Source: JALZDI01 sp036259355
GTDB lineage: Bacteria > Actinomycetota > Actinomycetes > Propionibacteriales > Nocardioidaceae
Direction of reading: 5' to 3'
DNA: 5,975 nucleotides
Assembly (NCBI GenBank): GCA_036259355.1
Contig: DATABY010000202.1
Coordinates: 1-5,975, forward strand
Part shown: positions 1-5,032 of the stretch, one piece after another
How the letters are laid out: every line of letters begins with the position of its first letter
Numbering within the stretch: position 1 is the first letter of the stretch
Position numbers and translations under genes: made by a program
The notes under the pieces: generated by a model
The model's input: the letters and a program-made list of their open reading frames with translations, nothing else
What the model was told of the DNA's origin: nothing
Database searches by the model: none

Positions 1-270
1 GTGCCCGAAGAGCGCGTACTCCTGGAAGACGTACCCGCAGCGCCGCCGCTCCGGCGCGACGTCGACGCCTTCGGCGGTGTCGAGCCACCGTTCTCCCCCG
101 CAGGACACGCGGCCGCGATCCGGGCGCACGAGGCCGGCGACGATCCGCAGCACCGACGTCTTGCCGGCGCCGGACGGGCCGGCGAGCGCCAGGCAGCTGC
201 CGGCCGGGATCGCGAGGGCGACGTCGAGGTCGAGGTCCCCGAGCCGCGTGGCGGCCTCAACGCGGAGCAC
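1..270 (-). CDS. modC: Molybdate-type ABC transporter ATP-binding protein (ModC), N-terminal part, cut by window edge
   Basis: This is the first 90 codons of an ABC transporter ATPase; the rest lies beyond position 1. ATPases of this class sit on the inner face of the membrane and drive import of an oxyanion through the permease. The Walker A loop GPSGAGKT is at residues 31-38, followed by SVLRIVAGLVRPDRG. The Q-loop lies in VFQEYALFGH (Q83), so the nucleotide-binding fold is correct as far as it can be seen. I chose the GTG at 270 because it gives the usual short lead into the first beta strands and overlaps the end of the modB remnant by 14 bases, the arrangement expected for translational coupling in modBC operons. 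No good ribosome-binding site precedes it. The ATPase alone could be from a molybdate, sulfate or other CysA/PotA-like system; molybdate is inferred from the upstream permease fragment. Whether the full gene is intact cannot be seen. Confidence 0.85.
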   Translation of the reverse strand, partial: MLRVEAATRLGDLDLDVALAIPAGSCLALAGPSGAGKTSVLRIVAGLVRPDRGRVSCGGERWLDTAEGVDVAPERRRCGYVFQEYALFGH

Positions 271-433
271 CGCCGAGCGACGCCGAGCCGCTGAGGAGCT
301 TGACGGACAGCAGCAGCGCTCCGGACACGGCCACCAGGACCGCCGACAGCGCCAGCGCTCCGGTGAAGTCGGTCGAGAAGCGCTCGTAGATCGCGAGCGG
401 CACCGTCTGCGTGATGCCGACGGACCCGCCGGC
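257..433 (-). pseudogene. modB: Truncated molybdate ABC transporter permease (ModB), C-terminal remnant
   Basis: The 58 codons ending in TGA at 259-257 match the C-terminal end of ModB-type permeases. The motif GITQTVPLAIYERF corresponds to the family's TRTLPLAIY-like segment just after the EAA-loop region. It is followed by one hydrophobic helix (ALALSAVLVAVSGALLLSV) and a short polar tail. A full ModB is roughly 220-265 residues with several membrane helices, so about 200 N-terminal residues, including the EAA loop that docks on the ATPase, are missing. Upstream of 433 the same frame stays open to an ATG at 649, but that stretch is non-homologous Arg/Pro-rich sequence and overlaps the 3' end of rlmN out of frame. 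I found no credible start codon with a ribosome-binding site for the fragment, and no missing permease sequence in the other two frames between 434 and 540. I read it as a deletion remnant that can no longer form a channel. Confidence 0.75.
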
Positions 434-470
434 GTGTCGCCTCCGGAACGGCCTCCTCAGCCGGGGGCCT

Positions 471-530
471 CGACGGCTCCCTCGCAGGTCGCCCGTCGCT
501 GGTTTGACTGCTCCCTCACTTCGGTCGCGG
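471..530. repeat. Intergenic REP-like segment with two CTCCCTC units and a small inverted repeat
   Basis: On the + strand the motif G-CTCCCTC-(3 or 5 bases)-GGTCGC occurs twice, at 476-492 and 510-528, with the CTCCCTC cores 34 bases apart. The first copy lies in a 6-base perfect inverted repeat, CGACGG at 471-476 and CCGTCG at 493-498. The stretch between them contains TTTGACTG and is less GC-rich than its surroundings. Short elements with CTCCCTC...CGGTCGC character are, to my recollection, scattered between genes in some actinomycetes, so I infer a REP-like interspersed repeat. The sequence alone cannot show copy number. It fills most of the gap between the rlmN stop and the modB remnant (434-539), in which I see no gene. 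Confidence 0.4.
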
Positions 531-538
531 GCGCCGCG
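526..538 (-). terminator. Weak hairpin just after the rlmN stop, possible terminator
   Basis: Immediately downstream of the rlmN TGA (542-540) the transcript contains CGCGG-CGC-CCGCG, a perfect 5-bp GC stem with a 3-base loop. No U-tract follows. It is the only stem placed where the housekeeping cluster would be expected to end before the mod genes. The short stem and missing U-run make it a weak candidate; it may simply be part of the neighbouring repeat-like segment. Confidence 0.25.
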
Positions 539-539
539 C

Positions 540-1676
540 TCACGCCTCGGTCGCGGCCAGCTGCCCGCAGGCGCCGTCGATCTCGCGGCCCCTGGTGTCG
601 CGCACCGTCGTCGGCACGCCGGCCGCCTCGAGCCGGCGGACGAACTCACGCTCGTCCTCCGGTCGCGACGCCGTCCACTTCGACCCCGGCGTGGGGTTCA
701 GCGGGATCAGGTTGACGTGCACCCACCCCCGGCCGCCGTAGGTGTTCAGCACGTCGGCGAGCAGGTCGGCCCGCCAGGCCTGGTCGTTGACGTCCTTGAT
801 GAGGGCGTACTCGATCGACACCCGCCGCTTGGTGGTCTCGGCGTACTCGTAGGCCGCCTGCACCGCCTCGTGCACGTTCCAACGGGTGTTGACCGGCACC
901 AGCTCGTCGTGCAGCTCGTCGTCGGGCGCGTGCAGGGACAGGGCCAACGTCACGGGCAGCCCCTCGGTGGCCAGCTGCCGCATCCGCGGCACCAGCCCGA
1001 CGGTGGAGACGGTGACCCCGCGGGCGGAGACGCCGAGCCCCTCCGGCGCCGGCGCGGTGATGCGGCGTACGGCCCCCATCAGCGCGTTGTAGTTGGCCAT
1101 CGGCTCCCCCATGCCCATGAACACCACGTTGGAGACCCGCCCCGGGCCGCCCGTCACCTCGCCGTGCGCGAGCGCGCGGGCACCGACGACCACCTGCTCG
1201 ACGATCTCCGCGGCGGACATGTTGCGCTGCAGGCCGCCCTGGCCGGTGGCACAGAACGGGCAGGCCATGCCGCAGCCGGCCTGCGACGACACGCACATCG
1301 TGGCCCGCCCGGGGTAGCGCATCAGCACAGACTCCACGAGCGCCCCGTCGAACAGCCGCCACAGGGTCTTGACCGTGGTGCCGTCGTCGCAGTCGAGGCT
1401 GTGCACCGGCGTCAGCAGGGACGGCATCAGCTCGGCGACCAGCGACTCCCGCACGTCGGCGGGCAGGTCGGTCATCTGCGCCGGGTCGGTGACCAGGCGG
1501 TCGAAGTAGTGGGTGGAGACCTGCGTGGCGCGGAACGCGGGCAGACCCGCGGCCTCGACAGCGCTGCGGCGCTCGGCGAGGGTCAGGTCGGCCAGGTGCC
1601 GAGGTGGCTTGCGGCGGCCGCGTGGCTCGTCGAACACCAGGGGGAGCGGCCGGGGCGGGGAGGGAGTCTGCGTCAT
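540..1676 (-). CDS. rlmN: Dual-specificity 23S rRNA A2503 / tRNA A37 C2-methyltransferase RlmN (radical SAM)
   Basis: This 378-residue protein is a cytoplasmic radical-SAM enzyme that methylates C2 of A2503 in the peptidyl-transferase region of 23S rRNA, and in characterised members also A37 of some tRNAs, supporting translational accuracy. The cluster-binding motif CGMACPFC is at 135-142 (C135, C139, C142). The two catalytic cysteines correspond to C128 in MCVSSQAGC and C370 in EIDGACGQL, both present. GMGEPMANY begins at residue 188 and supports SAM binding; NLIPLNPTPGSKW follows at 322-334. The N-terminal part (residues 20-110) resembles the RNA-binding accessory domain. Cfr, the C8-methylating relative that confers antibiotic resistance, is an alternative in this family, but the actinobacterial RlmN-like sequence and operon position favour RlmN. 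The ATG at 1676 follows an 84-base spacer after cdsA with only a weak GGTG ribosome-binding site, so the exact start is somewhat uncertain. It is the last gene of the cluster. Confidence 0.95.
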   Translation of the reverse strand: MTQTPSPPRPLPLVFDEPRGRRKPPRHLADLTLAERRSAVEAAGLPAFRATQVSTHYFDRLVTDPAQMTDLPADVRESLVAELMPSLLTPVHSLDCDDGTTVKTLWRLFDGALVESVLMRYPGRATMCVSSQAGCGMACPFCATGQGGLQRNMSAAEIVEQVVVGARALAHGEVTGGPGRVSNVVFMGMGEPMANYNALMGAVRRITAPAPEGLGVSARGVTVSTVGLVPRMRQLATEGLPVTLALSLHAPDDELHDELVPVNTRWNVHEAVQAAYEYAETTKRRVSIEYALIKDVNDQAWRADLLADVLNTYGGRGWVHVNLIPLNPTPGSKWTASRPEDEREFVRRLEAAGVPTTVRDTRGREIDGACGQLAATEA

Positions 1677-1717
1677 GACCGCACCAGTGTCCCACCCCGC
1701 CCAACGTCGGCCGAAGT

Positions 1718-1733
1718 GAGCGCTATGGCGCCC
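1718..1733 (-). other. Small hairpin in the cdsA-rlmN spacer
   Basis: In the transcript GGGCGC-CATA-GCGCTC can form six pairs, one of them G-U, with a CAUA loop. It lies 27 bases after the cdsA stop codon and 41 bases before the rlmN start. No U-tract follows. The 84-base spacer (1677-1760) shows no convincing promoter. A stem this small can arise by chance in GC-rich DNA, so any function is uncertain. Confidence 0.25.
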
Positions 1734-1760
1734 GGTGCGGCGGCCGCGACGAAACGGGCG

Positions 1761-2609
1761 TCAGACGATGAAGTGCATGACCATCCAGGCGAACGGAACC
1801 GTGGCCAGCAGGGAGTCCAGCCGGTCCATCAGCCCGCCGTGGCCGGGAAGCGTCTGGCCCATGTCTTTGATGCCGAGGTCGCGCTTGATCACCGACTCGG
1901 TGAGGTCTCCGAGGGTCGCGGTGACGACGGTGATCGCGCCGAGCAGCACACCGGCCCACCACACGCCGTCCAGGAAGTAGACGACGCCGAGCCACCCCGC
2001 CGCGCCGCAGGTCAGCGCCGACCCGGCGAAGCCCTCCCAGGACTTCTTCGGGCTGATCGTCGGAGCCATCGGGTGCCTGCCGAAGAGGACGCCGGCGGCG
2101 TAGCCGCCGATGTCGGAGGCGATCGTCACCAGGATGAACGTGGCGACCTGCCACTGCCCGTCGTCCGCGCGCAGCATCAGCAGTACGAAGGAGGCCAGAA
2201 ACGGCACGTAGATCGCGGTGAAGACCCCGGACGTGACGTCGCGGACGTAGCCTGGCGCTCCGCCGCGCAGCCGCCACAGGGCGGTGAGCAGCACGGTCAG
2301 GGCGACCGCGACGACCATGGCGTCCGGCCCGCCGAGGTACGCCGCCAGCAGGATCGCGAGCGACCCGAGCTGCACCGGCAGCGCAGGCATGGCGACGCCG
2401 ACCGTGGTCAGGGCCTTGCGGAGCTCGTCGATCCCGAGCGCCATGGCGACCACCACGATGGCGACGAACGTCTGCTTGAGAAGGACCAGCGACGCCGCGA
2501 TCATGACGACCAGGGCCACGCCCACCGCGATCGCGGCGGGCAGGTTGCGCCCGGCACGGCTCACCTTCGGCGCCGGCGAGTCCGCGTCGGCGCCCGGTCC
2601 GGAAGTCAT
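1761..2609 (-). CDS. cdsA: Phosphatidate cytidylyltransferase (CDP-diacylglycerol synthase)
   Basis: This 282-residue integral membrane enzyme converts CTP and phosphatidic acid to CDP-diacylglycerol and pyrophosphate. That product is the precursor of the phosphatidylinositol, cardiolipin and phosphatidylglycerol lipids of actinomycetes. The family signature is complete near the C-terminus at residues 239-265: SVIKRDLGIKD, then LPGHGGLMDRLD, including K242, R243, D249, H257, D262, R263 and D265, which include metal and substrate ligands. SPKKSWEG at 186-193 is the second conserved block. About eight hydrophobic helices run through the protein (roughly 23-43, 47-60, 82-110, 126-146, 155-175, 195-212, 216-232 and 268-281), after a polar, Pro/Ser-rich N-terminal tail of about 20 residues. 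The ATG at 2609 lies 6 bases after the frr stop, so translation is probably coupled to frr; GAGG 11 bases upstream may help. No defects are visible. Confidence 0.96.
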   Translation of the reverse strand: MTSGPGADADSPAPKVSRAGRNLPAAIAVGVALVVMIAASLVLLKQTFVAIVVVAMALGIDELRKALTTVGVAMPALPVQLGSLAILLAAYLGGPDAMVVAVALTVLLTALWRLRGGAPGYVRDVTSGVFTAIYVPFLASFVLLMLRADDGQWQVATFILVTIASDIGGYAAGVLFGRHPMAPTISPKKSWEGFAGSALTCGAAGWLGVVYFLDGVWWAGVLLGAITVVTATLGDLTESVIKRDLGIKDMGQTLPGHGGLMDRLDSLLATVPFAWMVMHFIV

Positions 2610-2615
2610 CGAGCG

Positions 2616-3173
2616 TCAGACCTCGAGAAGCTCGGCTTCCTTGTGCTTGAGCAGGTCGTCGATCTCGTCGACGTGCTTCTTGGTCAGGCCGTCGAGCCTC
2701 TTCTCCGCACCGGTCACGTCGTCCTTGCCGACCTCACCGTCCTTCTCCAGCTTCTCCAGCGCGTGCTTGGCCGTACGACGGATGTTGCGCACCGAGACGC
2801 GGCCCTCCTCGGCCTTGTGCCGGGCGACCTTGATGTACTCCTTGCGGCGCTCCTCGGTCAGCTCCGGCATCTGCACCCTGATCACCTTGCCGTCGTCGGT
2901 CGGGTTGACTCCGAGGTCGGAGTCGCGGATCGCCTTCTCGATGGCCGCGGTCGCACCCCGGTCGTACGGCTGGATCAGGATCGTGCGCGCCTCGGGGTTC
3001 TGGAACGACGCGAGCTGCTGGATGGGGGTGGGGGTGCCGTAGTAGTCGGCGGTGAGCTTGCTGAACATCGCCGGGTGCGCGCGGCCGGTCCGGATCGCCG
3101 CGAACTCGTCCTTGGCGAACTCGACCGCCTTGCCCATCTTCTGGTCTGCCTCGCGAAGGGTCTGGTCGATCAC
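2616..3173 (-). CDS. frr: Ribosome recycling factor
   Basis: Ribosome recycling factor, a cytoplasmic tRNA-shaped protein, splits post-termination ribosomes together with EF-G. Starting at the GTG at 3173 gives exactly 185 residues, the canonical length. A longer open frame runs upstream to 3308, but that part is non-homologous and overlaps the end of pyrH. The start is settled by AGGAG at 3185-3181, seven bases upstream. Conserved blocks include RTGRA at 28-32, the domain II region around PYDRGATAAIEKAIRDSDLG at 69-88, and RVSVRNIRR at 125-133, where R129 and R132 match the key arginines of domain I. The C-terminal helix is rich in Lys/Glu/Asp, as expected. It follows pyrH by 97 bases and is 6 bases ahead of cdsA. 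No anomalies are seen in the protein itself. Confidence 0.97.
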   Translation of the reverse strand: MIDQTLREADQKMGKAVEFAKDEFAAIRTGRAHPAMFSKLTADYYGTPTPIQQLASFQNPEARTILIQPYDRGATAAIEKAIRDSDLGVNPTDDGKVIRVQMPELTEERRKEYIKVARHKAEEGRVSVRNIRRTAKHALEKLEKDGEVGKDDVTGAEKRLDGLTKKHVDEIDDLLKHKEAELLEV

Positions 3174-3180
3174 GGCCGTG

Positions 3181-3185
3181 CTCCT
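3181..3185 (-). promoter_or_regulatory. Ribosome-binding site that fixes the frr GTG start
   Basis: AGGAG in the transcript lies seven bases before the GTG at 3173. It decides the start in favour of the canonical 185-residue protein over the longer open frame. Confidence 0.85.
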
Positions 3186-3192
3186 AGCTCGG

Positions 3193-3209
3193 GACGGCGA
3201 CACGCCGTC
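3193..3209 (-). other. 7-bp hairpin just upstream of the frr ribosome-binding site
   Basis: The transcript reads GACGGCG-TGT-CGCCGTC, a perfect 7-bp stem with a 3-base loop that ends seven bases before the AGGAG of frr. It does not cover the ribosome-binding site, so it is more likely a structural or stability element, or a weak pause, than a direct block. There is no U-run. A stem of this size may occur by chance once or twice in DNA this GC-rich, but its position between two genes and next to the ribosome-binding site is notable. Confidence 0.4.
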
Positions 3210-3255
3210 GTCGTGGTGGTCTTCTCGGTATGCACAGTAGTGGTGCCGTCGAGGC

Positions 3256-3272
3256 AGCCGGGGCGGCCGGCT
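3256..3272 (-). other. Hairpin overlapping the pyrH stop codon
   Basis: AGCCGG-CCGCC-CCGGCT can form six pairs plus a possible flanking U-G pair. Its 5' arm begins inside the pyrH TAG stop codon (3273-3271). It could be a U-less attenuator or an mRNA-end stabiliser between pyrH and frr. The rest of the spacer (3174-3255) has no convincing promoter. Confidence 0.35.
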
Positions 3273-4053
3273 ACTGCTCGGCAGCCACCCGTGTGCCGAT
3301 CCTCTCACCCTGCACGACGCGGCCGATGTTGCCCTCGTCGAGCAGGTTGAACATCACGATCGGCAGCTTGTTGTCGCGGCAGAGGCTGATCGCGGTCGCG
3401 TCGGCCACGCGCAGTCCGCGGGCCAGGAACTCGTCGTAGCTGAGGAAGTCGAACTTCTTCGCGTCGGGGTTCACGTTGGGGTCGCTGTCGTAGACGCCGT
3501 CGGTGCCCTGCTTTCCCATCAGCAGGACCTGGGCGCCTACCTCCAGCGCCCGCTGCGCCGCGACCGTGTCGGTGGAGAAGTACGGCATCCCGGAGCCGGC
3601 GCCGAAGATCACGACCCGGCCCTTCTCCATGTGCCTGATCGCACGCCGCGGGATGTAGGGCTCGGCCACCTGCCCCATCGTGATCGCGGTCTGCACGCGG
3701 GTCTCGACGCCCAGCTTCTCGAGGAAGTCCTGCAGGGCCAGACAGTTCATCACCGTGCCGAGCATGCCCATGTAGTCGGCGCGGCTGCGGTCCATGCCCC
3801 GCTGCTGCAGCTGCGCGCCCCGGAAGAAGTTGCCGCCACCGACGACGACCGCGACCTGCACCCCCGCGGTGACGACCGCGGCGATCTGCCGGGCGATGGA
3901 GTTCACCACGTCGGGGTCGACGCCCACGTTGCCCCCGCCGAAGGTCTCACCGGACAGCTTGAGCAGCACACGCCTGTAGCCGTCGCCCTCGGTGACTCGG
4001 TCGGCGGGTACGAGTGAGGAGGCCGGATCGTCGGGTCTGCTGGTCAGGTCCAC
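3271..4053 (-). CDS. pyrH: UMP kinase (uridylate kinase)
   Basis: This 260-residue bacterial UMP kinase of the amino acid kinase fold phosphorylates UMP to UDP with ATP in the cytosol, the entry to UTP and CTP synthesis. Family members are hexameric and often tuned by GTP and UTP. Conserved blocks are LLKLSGETFGGG at 30-41 (phosphate-binding K32 and G35), VVGGGNFFRGA at 70-80, RADYMGMLGTVMN at 91-103 (UMP-binding region), GAGSGMPYFSTDT at 151-163, KQGTDGVYDSDPNVNP at 181-196 and the DATA motif at 218-221. The first 25 residues are a polar extension before YRRVLLK; such extensions occur in actinobacterial PyrH. The GTG at 4053 is chosen because AGGAGG sits eight bases upstream and no other start codon occurs before the kinase core. 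Unusually, codons 9-13 are perfectly complementary to the ribosome-binding site (see the inverted repeat entry). Confidence 0.97.
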   Translation of the reverse strand: MDLTSRPDDPASSLVPADRVTEGDGYRRVLLKLSGETFGGGNVGVDPDVVNSIARQIAAVVTAGVQVAVVVGGGNFFRGAQLQQRGMDRSRADYMGMLGTVMNCLALQDFLEKLGVETRVQTAITMGQVAEPYIPRRAIRHMEKGRVVIFGAGSGMPYFSTDTVAAQRALEVGAQVLLMGKQGTDGVYDSDPNVNPDAKKFDFLSYDEFLARGLRVADATAISLCRDNKLPIVMFNLLDEGNIGRVVQGERIGTRVAAEQ

Positions 4054-4068
4054 GGATCCGGCCTCCTC
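4016..4068 (-). promoter_or_regulatory. Perfect 14-bp inverted repeat enclosing the pyrH ribosome-binding site and start codon
   Basis: The + strand carries GAGGAGGCCGGATC at 4016-4029 and its exact reverse complement GATCCGGCCTCCTC at 4055-4068. In the transcript the upstream arm contains the whole AGGAGG ribosome-binding site and the downstream arm is codons 9 to 13 of pyrH (Asp-Pro-Ala-Ser-Ser). The 25-base loop holds the GTG start codon. If folded, a stem of 14 uninterrupted pairs, most of them G-C, would hide the ribosome-binding site and should strongly reduce initiation unless it is opened by a ribosome, helicase, protein or competing structure. No U-tract follows, so a classical terminator is unlikely. 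Alternatives are an RNase III-type processing site or a DNA-level operator. The repeat is seen directly; the function is inferred. Confidence 0.8.
4062..4067 (-). promoter_or_regulatory. Strong ribosome-binding site of pyrH, buried in the inverted repeat
   Basis: AGGAGG lies eight bases before the GTG at 4053, near-ideal spacing, and confirms the start. All six bases lie in the upstream arm of the 14-bp inverted repeat. Confidence 0.85.
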
Positions 4069-4072
4069 GCCG

Positions 4073-4086
4073 GCGGCTCGCGCCGC
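4073..4086 (-). other. GNRA-capped hairpin in the tsf-pyrH spacer
   Basis: In the transcript GCGGC-GCGA-GCCGC forms a 5-bp stem closed by a GCGA tetraloop, a stable GNRA type. It lies four bases upstream of the large pyrH start hairpin, so the two could stack or act as one leader structure. The rest of the 76-base spacer (4054-4129) shows no clear promoter. Confidence 0.4.
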
Positions 4087-4129
4087 GTCGTTGTTCGCAG
4101 ATGCTGGTCGTCGCCGGGACGTGTGTGCC

Positions 4130-4951
4130 TCAGCCCTGTCCGACCTCGAAACGGGCGAACCGCTTGACGGTCACCCCCGCCTCCTCGAGCACCTTCTGGA
4201 CGGTCTTCTTGCTGTCCTGCACCGAGGGCTGCTCGAGCAGCACGACGTCCTTGAAGAAGCCGTTGACCCGGCCCTCGACGATCTTGGGCAGCGCCTTGTC
4301 GGGCTTGCCCTCCTCGCGTGCGGTGGCCTCGGCGATCTCCCGCTCCTTCGCCACGATGTCCTCGGGGACCTCGTCGCGAGAGACGTACTGCGGACGCATG
4401 GCGGCGACCTGCATGGCCGCGGCACGCGCGGCGTCGCTGTCGTCGCCGTCGTACTCCACGAGAACGCCGACCGTCGGGGGCAGGTCGGTGGCCCGCCGGT
4501 GCATGTAGGCGACGACCTGGCCGTCGAACACGGCCACCCGGCCGAGCTCGAGCTTCTCGCCGATCACGGCGGCCAGCGCCGCGATGCCCTCTTCCACCGT
4601 CCTGCCGTCCTCCAACGGCGCGCCGAGCAGCTCGTCGGCGGCGGCCGGCTTGGCCTGGTCGGCTGCGACCGCGATCTCGTTGGCCAGACCCTGGAACTGG
4701 TCGCTCTTGGCGACGAAGTCGGTCTCGCTGTTGAACTCGACCAGCGCCGTGCCCGAGGACGCCACCAGGCCGGCCGCCGCGGTGCGTTCGGCCCCCCGCT
4801 TGGCGGCCTTCGCCGCACCCTTGACGCGCAGGATCTCGACGGCCTTGTCGAAGTCGCCCTCTGCCTCGGTGAGCGCCTTCTTGCAGTCCATCATCCCCGC
4901 GCCGGTGAGGTCGCGGAGCTTCTTGACTTGGGCGGCGCTGATGTCTGCCAT
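4130..4951 (-). CDS. tsf: Translation elongation factor Ts
   Basis: EF-Ts is the cytoplasmic nucleotide-exchange factor that releases GDP from EF-Tu. The 273-residue protein is close to the usual 270-290. The N-terminal UBA-like domain holds signature 1, LRDLTGAGMMDCKKAL, at residues 12-27. The TDFVAKSDQF block at 77-86 contains the T77-D78-F79-V80 motif that inserts into EF-Tu. The core repeats follow, with MQVAAMRPQYVSRDEVP at 180-196, and the C-terminal module ends in VKRFARFEVGQG. The ATG at 4951 gives the expected MADISAAQVKKLR start; a GAGG lies 11 bases upstream, a rather long spacing. The gene follows rpsB by 81 bases, as is almost universal. There is no sign of disruption. Confidence 0.97.
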   Translation of the reverse strand: MADISAAQVKKLRDLTGAGMMDCKKALTEAEGDFDKAVEILRVKGAAKAAKRGAERTAAAGLVASSGTALVEFNSETDFVAKSDQFQGLANEIAVAADQAKPAAADELLGAPLEDGRTVEEGIAALAAVIGEKLELGRVAVFDGQVVAYMHRRATDLPPTVGVLVEYDGDDSDAARAAAMQVAAMRPQYVSRDEVPEDIVAKEREIAEATAREEGKPDKALPKIVEGRVNGFFKDVVLLEQPSVQDSKKTVQKVLEEAGVTVKRFARFEVGQG

Positions 4952-4983
4952 CTCGCGACTAGCCTCAACTTCCGTGTGTCGGT

Positions 4984-5003
4984 GCCCCGGCCTCGGCCGG
5001 GAC
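4984..5003 (-). other. 8-bp GC hairpin in the rpsB-tsf spacer
   Basis: The transcript reads GTCCCGGC-CGAG-GCCGGGGC, forming eight pairs (one G-U) with a 4-base loop, about 30 bases after the rpsB stop and 32 bases before the tsf start. No U-run follows. It could be a partial attenuator that sets different S2 and EF-Ts levels, or an mRNA stability or processing element. The remainder of the 81-base spacer holds nothing recognisable except the weak tsf ribosome-binding site. Confidence 0.45.
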
Positions 5004-5032
5004 GGGTGGCGGGTTGCTGCGTCGTACGGGAC

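Noticed and set aside
434..649. Possible N-terminal extension of the modB fragment starting at the ATG at 649
   Set aside because: The segment overlaps the end of rlmN out of frame, is Arg/Pro-rich and has no membrane segments or permease similarity. It is open only because of base composition.
540..1676. Cfr-type antibiotic-resistance methyltransferase instead of RlmN
   Set aside because: Length, actinobacterial RlmN-like motifs and the conserved position after cdsA all favour the housekeeping enzyme.
515..1720. CTCACTTCGG at 515-524 and its reverse complement at 1711-1720 flanking rlmN, as if rlmN were a mobile unit
   Set aside because: Ten-base matches are expected many times by chance in 6 kb on two strands. 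There is no transposase or target duplication, and rlmN is in its normal conserved place after cdsA.
3205..3250. Possible internal promoter before frr (TCGACG and CATACC-like hexamers)
   Set aside because: The spacing is too short (about 14 bases) and the -10 match is poor, so I cannot support it from sequence alone.
3174..3308. N-terminal extension of frr up to the ATG at 3308
   Set aside because: The GTG at 3173 gives the canonical 185 residues and has AGGAG at ideal spacing. The extension overlaps the end of pyrH and is unlike any RRF.
411..3350. A very long open frame (979 codons) on the + strand
   Set aside because: It runs antisense across rlmN, cdsA and frr. Its translation is Arg/Gly/His-rich without any recognisable domain, as expected from the stop-poor opposite strand of GC-rich genes.
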